Of a DNA stretch of 43,080 bases, positions 38,466-43,080 are shown one piece after another. The position numbers and the translations under genes were made by a program. Origin of the DNA: an uncultured Alphaproteobacteria bacterium (lineage in GTDB: Bacteria > Pseudomonadota > Alphaproteobacteria > HIMB59 > GCA-002718135); the NCBI GenBank assembly GCA_902530685.1, contig CACAAZ010000011.1:1-43080 (forward strand). The letters run 5' to 3'. Positions within the stretch are counted from its first letter, which is position 1; every line of letters starts with the position of its first letter. A model generated the notes under the pieces. It did no database searches. It was not told where the DNA came from and worked only from the letters and a program-made list of their open reading frames with translations.

Positions 38466-39479
38466 ATGACTGATTTTCTAAATTCTATAATTGTACTTTT
38501 AAATTTTATTATAATTCCAGGAATATCTTATGGGTCTCAACTTGCACTTGGAGCTCTTGGAGTTACTTTTGTTTACGCTATACTACGTTTTGCTAATTTT
38601 GCCCACGGTGAAATAATGTCTTTTGGAGCCATGATAACAATTTTATTTACTTGGTTTTTTCAATCACAAAATATAGGTTTAGGAATTTTCCCAACTGCTT
38701 TGTTGGCTTTACCCTTAGGAATAACCGCAACAATTATTTTATGTATTATTTCTGATAAATTTGTTTTCCAATATTACAGATACCAAAAAAGTGTTCCTGT
38801 TGTTTTAGCAATGGTTTCAATAGGTGTTATGTTTGTAATTAATGCAATAATTAGAATTATAATTGGGACTGAAACTATAAAATTTTCTGATGGACAGAAA
38901 TTTATAATGAAAGCCAAACAATTTAAAGTAATGACAGGTTTAAATGAAGGATTAGCATTAAAATCTTCTCAAGTTATTACAATTTTAATTACTATTTTGC
39001 TTTTAACTTTTACTTTCTGGTTTTTGCAAAAAACAAAAACTGGAAAATCAATGAGAGCATTTTCTGATAACGAAGATTTAGCATTATTGTCTGGAATTAA
39101 TCCTGATAGAGTAGTTTTTACTACATGGATTATTGTAGGTGTTCTGGCATGTGTTGCGGGTACACTTTATGGATTGGATAAAAGTTATAAACCTATTATC
39201 TATCTCAACTTAGTCTTACCAATATTTGCATCTGCAATTGTTGGAGGAATTGGTAGTCCCTTTGGAGCGGTAGTAGGCGGGTATGTTATAGCCTTTTCAG
39301 AAATCATGGTTACTTATGCTTACAAGAAATTTTTTGTTTACCTACTTCCAAGTTCTTTAGAACCAACTGGTTTAGTACAATTACTTTCTACAGATTATAA
39401 ATTTGCTGTATCATTTTCAATTTTAGTCATCGTTTTATTGATTAGACCATCTGGAATATTTAAAGGTAGAGTTTTATGA
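38466..39479 (+). CDS. livH: Branched-chain amino-acid type ABC transporter permease (LivH-like)
   Basis: One of two membrane subunits. The 337-residue protein has about eight membrane segments. Its opening GSQLALGALGVTFVYAILRFANFAHGEIMSFGA is the hallmark of LivH-type permeases. The coupling-helix region MRAFSDNEDLALLSGINPDRV lies near 198, and ASAIVGGIGSPFGAVVGGYVIAFSE near 258. Overlaps livM by 4 bases (ATGA). Confidence 0.93.
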   Translation: MTDFLNSIIVLLNFIIIPGISYGSQLALGALGVTFVYAILRFANFAHGEIMSFGAMITILFTWFFQSQNIGLGIFPTALLALPLGITATIILCIISDKFVFQYYRYQKSVPVVLAMVSIGVMFVINAIIRIIIGTETIKFSDGQKFIMKAKQFKVMTGLNEGLALKSSQVITILITILLLTFTFWFLQKTKTGKSMRAFSDNEDLALLSGINPDRVVFTTWIIVGVLACVAGTLYGLDKSYKPIIYLNLVLPIFASAIVGGIGSPFGAVVGGYVIAFSEIMVTYAYKKFFVYLLPSSLEPTGLVQLLSTDYKFAVSFSILVIVLLIRPSGIFKGRVL

Positions 39480-40849
39480 TGAAGTTTGAAAGATATGAAT
39501 GGTTAGCTATCACAATAATGATCTCCCTCTTTATTTTTGTAGGTTTCATTCAAGGGTGGTCAGTAAGTTTAGTAATTTTAAACATGTGTATTATTTCAGC
39601 AATAATGACAATGGGAGTAAATATTTCTTGGGGTTATGCAGGAGTAATTAATTTTGGTGTAATGGGTTTTCTTGCCATGGGTGGACTAGCCGCAGTTCTT
39701 GTTTCTTACCCTCCCATTGCTGAGTCATGGCAGACTGGAGGTAGAGGGCTAGGTATCAGTTTTGCGTTACTTATCGTATTGGTGATTGCAGTAATGTATA
39801 TTAATAAAGTGATAATCCTAAAAAGAAATAAGTATATTTTAAATTCTCTCCTAATTTTTTTTGGTATTTTAATTATCAGACACTTTTATTTAAACGCCAC
39901 ACATAATATTGAAGATGTTAATCCAGCAATAGCAGGTTTTTTAGGTGGTCTTGGGCTACCAATAATTTTCTCTTGGATAGTAGGGGGTTTGTTTGCTGCA
40001 GGTGTTGCATTTGTAATTGGTAAAGTAGCTCTTGGATTACGATCAGATTATCTTGCAATTGTTACTCTTGGTATTTCAGAAATAGTTGTTAGTATATTAA
40101 AACATGAAGAATGGTTATCTAGAGGAGTAAAAAATGTAATTGGTTTGAAAAGACCAGTTCCTTATGAAATTGATTTACAAAATGCAGATTGGTTTATTAA
40201 TTTAATTACATATCTCCATTCATCAAAGTTAAATTATATAATTGATGAAAGTGATAGACAACAAGTATTAAACAATCTTATAATTGATGGTTCAGGAATA
40301 TTTGTAAAATTATCTTACGCTATTTTATTTCTGATTGTTATGTTGATAATTTTTTATTTTGCAAACAAAGCTCAATTATCTCCTTGGGGAAGGATGATGA
40401 GAGCTATTAGAGATAATGAAACTGCCGCAAATGCAATGGGTAAAGATGTTGTAAAACAACATTTAATTATTTTTGTAATAGGAGCTGCAATTGTAGGTGT
40501 TGCGGGTGCAATGCTTGTTACTTTAGATGGATTGTTTACTCCTTCAGGATATCGACCACTTCGCTTCACTTTTATTATCTGGATTATGGTTATTGTAGGC
40601 GGCAGTGGAAATAATTTAGGTGCTATATTTGGTGGTTTTGTCATATGGTTTTCTTGGATTGAAGCTGCACCACTTACAACATTTATTATTAATCAACTTA
40701 CAATAGGATTAGAACCAACTAATGCTTTAAAATTACATTTACTCGATAGCGTTCCTTATTTTAGATACTTATTTATGGGTTTGATTTTATTATTAATTTT
40801 ACGCTATAGGCCTAAGGGAATTATACCAGAGAAAGTAAGGCACTCATAA
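39476..40849 (+). CDS. livM: Branched-chain amino-acid type ABC transporter permease (LivM-like)
   Basis: The second membrane subunit. The 457-residue protein begins with membrane segments and NISWGYAGVINFGVMGFLAMGG near residue 50, a LivM signature. The coupling loop is WGRMMRAIRDNETAANAMGKDV near 304, followed by WIMVIVGGSGNNLGAIFGG near 368. It is longer than typical (about 310-425), from extra hydrophobic segments near 100-140 and a loop near 235-270 with DESDRQQVLNNLI. A convergent terminator follows directly. Confidence 0.92.
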   Translation: MMKFERYEWLAITIMISLFIFVGFIQGWSVSLVILNMCIISAIMTMGVNISWGYAGVINFGVMGFLAMGGLAAVLVSYPPIAESWQTGGRGLGISFALLIVLVIAVMYINKVIILKRNKYILNSLLIFFGILIIRHFYLNATHNIEDVNPAIAGFLGGLGLPIIFSWIVGGLFAAGVAFVIGKVALGLRSDYLAIVTLGISEIVVSILKHEEWLSRGVKNVIGLKRPVPYEIDLQNADWFINLITYLHSSKLNYIIDESDRQQVLNNLIIDGSGIFVKLSYAILFLIVMLIIFYFANKAQLSPWGRMMRAIRDNETAANAMGKDVVKQHLIIFVIGAAIVGVAGAMLVTLDGLFTPSGYRPLRFTFIIWIMVIVGGSGNNLGAIFGGFVIWFSWIEAAPLTTFIINQLTIGLEPTNALKLHLLDSVPYFRYLFMGLILLLILRYRPKGIIPEKVRHS

Positions 40850-40852
40850 AAA

Positions 40853-40875
40853 AACCCCAGCTAAAAGCTGGGGTT
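40853..40875. terminator. Bidirectional terminator between livM and livK
   Basis: A perfect 10-bp stem AACCCCAGCT/AGCTGGGGTT with a 3-base loop lies between two convergent genes. Four to seven A on the left give a U run for the - strand transcript; the right side (TTATATT) is weaker. One of the most GC-rich hairpins in the window. Confidence 0.9.
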
Positions 40876-40897
40876 ATATTAAAATAATATTTAAGTA

Positions 40898-42079
40898 TTA
40901 AAGAGCGCCAACGGTAACGAATTCGCCACCACTAACTTCTAATTCTTTAAACGCACCAGCCGCATCACCAAACGCATTAAATTCTACGTCTGTTGCACCT
41001 TGGTAATCAATATCTTTTCCAGCAGCTAACATTTGTAAGCCGTATGATAATTGACCAGGATTAATTACAATACCTGGAGCGTTAGATACTTTAGCAATAT
41101 TACTTAGGATTGATTGCTTATCAGCAGATCCACCAGCTTGAATTGCAAGAGCAATAATCGCTGCAGCATCATAAGACTCTCCAACATATGGAGCACTTCC
41201 ATCCATGCCATTTGCAGCTGCTAATTCACCAAACTTAGCTGAACCTTTTGAAATTGCACCTGGCATAGAACCAAATGATCCTTCAAGATCAGCACCGATA
41301 TTATCTACAATTGATTGACCAATCATACCATCAGAAAGAACAAAAGTATCAAATGCACCTGAGTCTAAAGATGCTTCAATCATTCCTTTTCCACCATCAT
41401 CGATGTAACCAATTACTAGTAGCGCATCTCCACCAGCTGATGCAAGAACACCAACTTCTGATGAATAATCCGCTTTACCATCTTCGTGTGAAGCAGATGC
41501 TGTAATAGTTCCACCACCACGTGCAAATGAAGCCTCAAATACTTCAGCTAAACCTTTTCCATAGTCATTGTTAGTATAAGTTACAGCTATACTTTCAATT
41601 CCTCTACTTAAAGCAAGCTTAGCTAATACTTGGCCACCTTTTGCGTCAGATGGAGCAGTTCGCCAAAAAGTTCCATTATCAGGAACTTCACTTAAACCTG
41701 GTGAGGTTGCAGATGGAGACACCATCAAGATGCCATTTGGTACTGCAACATTTGCATTAATTGCACCTGTTACACCTGAACAATCAGCACCCATTATTGC
41801 TGTTACACCTTGAGCAACTAGATCTTCAGCAGCAGCAGTTGCAGCAGCAGAGTCTACACAAGTTGAGTCAGCTTCTAAGATAGTAATTGACTCACCACCT
41901 AAAAGATTTCCAGAGTTTGATGCTTCATCGAATGCCATTCTAGCACCATCTCTCATAGCAGGAGTTAAAGATTCAATTGGTCCTGTAAAACCAAGAATAA
42001 TTCCTACTTTAATTTCTGCTAATGCAGCTGTTGATACAGTCGACAAGCTTACAATAACAGCTAGAAGTAATTTTTTCAT
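40898..42079 (-). CDS. livK: Branched-chain amino-acid type periplasmic binding protein (LivK-like)
   Basis: The binding subunit of the Liv importer. The 393-residue product has a signal peptide (KKLLLAVIVSLSTVSTAALA) and a type I periplasmic-binding fold starting EIKVGIILGFTGPIESL. GVTAIMGADCSGVTGAI near residue 95, a paired Cys (DSTCVDS/ADCSG), and TYTNNDYGKGLAEVF near 170 are present. Codon use is clearly richer in G and C than its neighbours, with many Ala and Gly, as expected for a very highly expressed protein. It is convergent with livM and has the strongest ribosome binding site in the window. Confidence 0.94.
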   Translation of the reverse strand: MKKLLLAVIVSLSTVSTAALAEIKVGIILGFTGPIESLTPAMRDGARMAFDEASNSGNLLGGESITILEADSTCVDSAAATAAAEDLVAQGVTAIMGADCSGVTGAINANVAVPNGILMVSPSATSPGLSEVPDNGTFWRTAPSDAKGGQVLAKLALSRGIESIAVTYTNNDYGKGLAEVFEASFARGGGTITASASHEDGKADYSSEVGVLASAGGDALLVIGYIDDGGKGMIEASLDSGAFDTFVLSDGMIGQSIVDNIGADLEGSFGSMPGAISKGSAKFGELAAANGMDGSAPYVGESYDAAAIIALAIQAGGSADKQSILSNIAKVSNAPGIVINPGQLSYGLQMLAAGKDIDYQGATDVEFNAFGDAAGAFKELEVSGGEFVTVGAL

Positions 42080-42082
42080 ATT

Positions 42083-42088
42083 TCCTCC
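42083..42088 (-). promoter_or_regulatory. Strong ribosome binding site of livK
   Basis: GGAGGA on the - strand ends 3 bases before... the ATG at 42079 (spacer AAATATG region), in a window where most genes lack any clear Shine-Dalgarno. A possible -10 element TATAAG lies at 42123-42118 on the same strand, without a convincing -35. Together with the codon bias this fits high expression. Confidence 0.6.
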
Positions 42089-42226
42089 AAAAAAGTATAC
42101 TTTTTAATATTTTCTCTCTTATACTAGTTACAAAAATCAATCATGCAGTTTTTTCAAAAAAAATGACTAAAATCATAGAAAAACCATAAATTGACTTAAT
42201 TTGTTACAGAAGATAAGAGGTCCGTA

Positions 42227-42715
42227 ATGACAATAGGTATAATTGGTGGTGGTGTATGGGGAAGTGCTCTTGCAAGAATTTTAAGCAAAAATAAGGTTTT
42301 AATTTATGCAAGAGATGAAAATATTGTTAAATCAATTAATGATCACAACTTTAATCCAAAGCTTAAATATTCCTCATTCAATGAAAATGTTTCCGCTACA
42401 TCATCCTTAAATGAATTAAAGAGTTCTAACTACTTATTTATTGCATTACCTGCTCAAAGAATTAGAGAAGTAGTATCACAAAAACAATTTCATAATAAAA
42501 AACATAACATTGTTATTTGTTCCAAAGGAATAGAAATATCATCATCAAAATTTCTAACAGAAGTTATAGAAGAATTGATGCCCTTTAAAACTATAAGTAT
42601 TCTATCAGGACCTTCTATAAGCAAATACCCCAAATGTATGTATGAATGGAATAAAACCACTCATAGCCAAACCACCTGCAAAACTTATCATATTTTGTTC
42701 TGCCATTCCCATTGA
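42227..42715 (+). CDS. gpsA: NAD(P)-glycerol-3-phosphate dehydrogenase (GpsA), truncated at a junction
   Basis: GpsA makes glycerol-3-phosphate for phospholipids. The first 130 residues are authentic: the dinucleotide motif IGIIGGGVWGSALARIL, then LFIALPAQRIREVV and CSKGIEISSSKFLTEVI, ending ILSGPS at 42616, where the family continues FA(K/E)E. After that point the frame reads 33 unrelated residues to 42715, antisense to a transketolase gene. The substrate-binding C-terminal two thirds is missing. A possible promoter (TTGACT 42191-42196, 17-base spacer, weak TAAGAG) precedes it, with an AGAGG ribosome binding site. Confidence 0.85.
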   Translation: MTIGIIGGGVWGSALARILSKNKVLIYARDENIVKSINDHNFNPKLKYSSFNENVSATSSLNELKSSNYLFIALPAQRIREVVSQKQFHNKKHNIVICSKGIEISSSKFLTEVIEELMPFKTISILSGPSISKYPKCMYEWNKTTHSQTTCKTYHILFCHSH

Positions 42716-42859
42716 AACAAACTGTTTTGGATACTCATCTCGAAATATATCAACTTCACAAGAAGAAGTAAGATCTCCAGATAAACATAAAATATTTTTA
42801 TTTTGGGATGCATACTTTTTAAAGGATGTTCCGTAAGGTTTATTAACTATTTCAGTCAT
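42605..42859 (-). CDS. Transketolase C-terminal subunit, truncated at a junction
   Basis: The product has 84 residues, where the family has about 300. TEIVNKPYGTSFKKYASQNKNILCLSGDL followed by FVSMGMAEQNMISFAGGLAMSG and PFIHTFGVFAYRR is the pyrimidine-binding domain of a transketolase, with the cofactor Glu in MAEQN. The match ends at YRR (about 42611-42616), exactly where the gpsA match ends on the other strand; two codons later a stop occurs by chance. It starts 2 bases after the N-terminal subunit gene, so this is a split transketolase. Which pathway it serves (pentose phosphate or another sugar) cannot be told. Confidence 0.85.
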   Translation of the reverse strand: MTEIVNKPYGTSFKKYASQNKNILCLSGDLTSSCEVDIFRDEYPKQFVSMGMAEQNMISFAGGLAMSGFIPFIHTFGVFAYRRS

Positions 42860-42861
42860 GT

Positions 42862-43080
42862 TTAATAAATAATTGGGTCTATTCCTAATTCTTTAGAGAT
42901 TTCTAAGTTCATTTTATTTCTTTCATCTTCAGATTTAAATCTTACATAATGAAGTCGAGGAAATCTAGTTTTTAAAAAGTCCATTCCTTTATATGGTAAA
43001 GTTCTTGCAAGTATTATCAAAGGACTACCTTCATGCTTTTCATTTTTTGCCTGTCTCATCGCATTAATATCATGTCCATC
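42862..43080 (-). CDS. Transketolase N-terminal subunit, C-terminal 72 residues only
   Basis: The frame is open to the right edge of the window, so the start is outside. DGHDINAMRQAKNEKHEGSP, then LIILARTLPYKGMDFL, is the end of the ThDP pyrophosphate-binding domain of transketolase (DGHD with I/V is typical). The tail FKSEDERNKMNLEISKELG is usual for split transketolase N-subunits. It lies 2 bases upstream of the C-terminal subunit gene. Confidence 0.85.
   Translation of the reverse strand, partial: DGHDINAMRQAKNEKHEGSPLIILARTLPYKGMDFLKTRFPRLHYVRFKSEDERNKMNLEISKELGIDPIIY

Noticed and set aside
42617-42715. Last 33 residues of the gpsA frame as a real C-terminus
   Set aside because: They are antisense to well-conserved transketolase sequence and match nothing in GpsA.

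Overview
The window is very AT-rich, tightly packed chromosomal DNA. Most neighbouring genes overlap by 1-11 bases or are a few bases apart. The gene content points to an alphaproteobacterium of the streamlined marine type (SAR11-like or HIMB59-like). Supporting signs are an alphaproteobacterial-type SspB, a circularly permuted tmRNA gene, the hflK-hflC-DUF2065-degP block, a Liv-type amino-acid uptake operon and a split transketolase. The lineage is inferred from these traits and was not tested by phylogeny.

Layout. (1) 2-13439: a nearly complete division and cell wall (dcw) cluster on the + strand: murF (5' cut by the window edge), mraY, murD, ftsW, murG, murC, murB, ddl, ftsQ, ftsA, ftsZ, then a terminator and lpxC. 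(2) 13440-16766: housekeeping genes on mixed strands: fumC, gpmA, sspB, a small exported protein and a rhodanese. (3) 16784-19766: the accessory part of the window. A permuted tmRNA (ssrA) gene lies on the - strand at about 19728-19511. Downstream of its 3' end are two very small tandem islets, each bounded by a direct copy of the tmRNA 3' end (16790, 17590, 19510) and each carrying its own family of short repeats just inside its ends. Islet A holds one HEAT-like protein gene; islet B holds one secreted trypsin-like protease gene. Neither encodes an integrase. (4) 19861-26754: folA-thyA, mrp, hflK-hflC-DUF2065-degP and miaA. (5) 26802-31748: branched-chain amino-acid synthesis: ilvB, ilvN, ilvC, leuA. 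Two of these genes are broken by one extra A in a run of seven A. (6) 31739-36993: the rod-shape operon mreB-mreC-mreD-mrdA-rodA. (7) 36986-42079: a Liv-type ABC transporter (two ATPases, two permeases, and a convergent binding-protein gene). (8) 42227-43080: the first third of gpsA, joined tail-to-tail through a few shared bases to part of a split transketolase. This looks like a chimeric join or a rearrangement breakpoint.

How the parts fit. Two growth programmes frame the window: septal wall synthesis (FtsW, FtsQ, FtsA, FtsZ and Mur enzymes) and lateral wall synthesis (MreB, MreC, MreD, PBP2, RodA). Protein quality control is also concentrated here: tmRNA, the SspB adaptor about 3.6 kb away, HflKC, DegP, and the islet protease. 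Branched-chain amino acids are apparently both made (ilv/leu) and imported (liv). The least ordinary feature is the pair of single-gene islets stacked at the ssrA 3' end. All calls come from reading the sequence; no database search was run.
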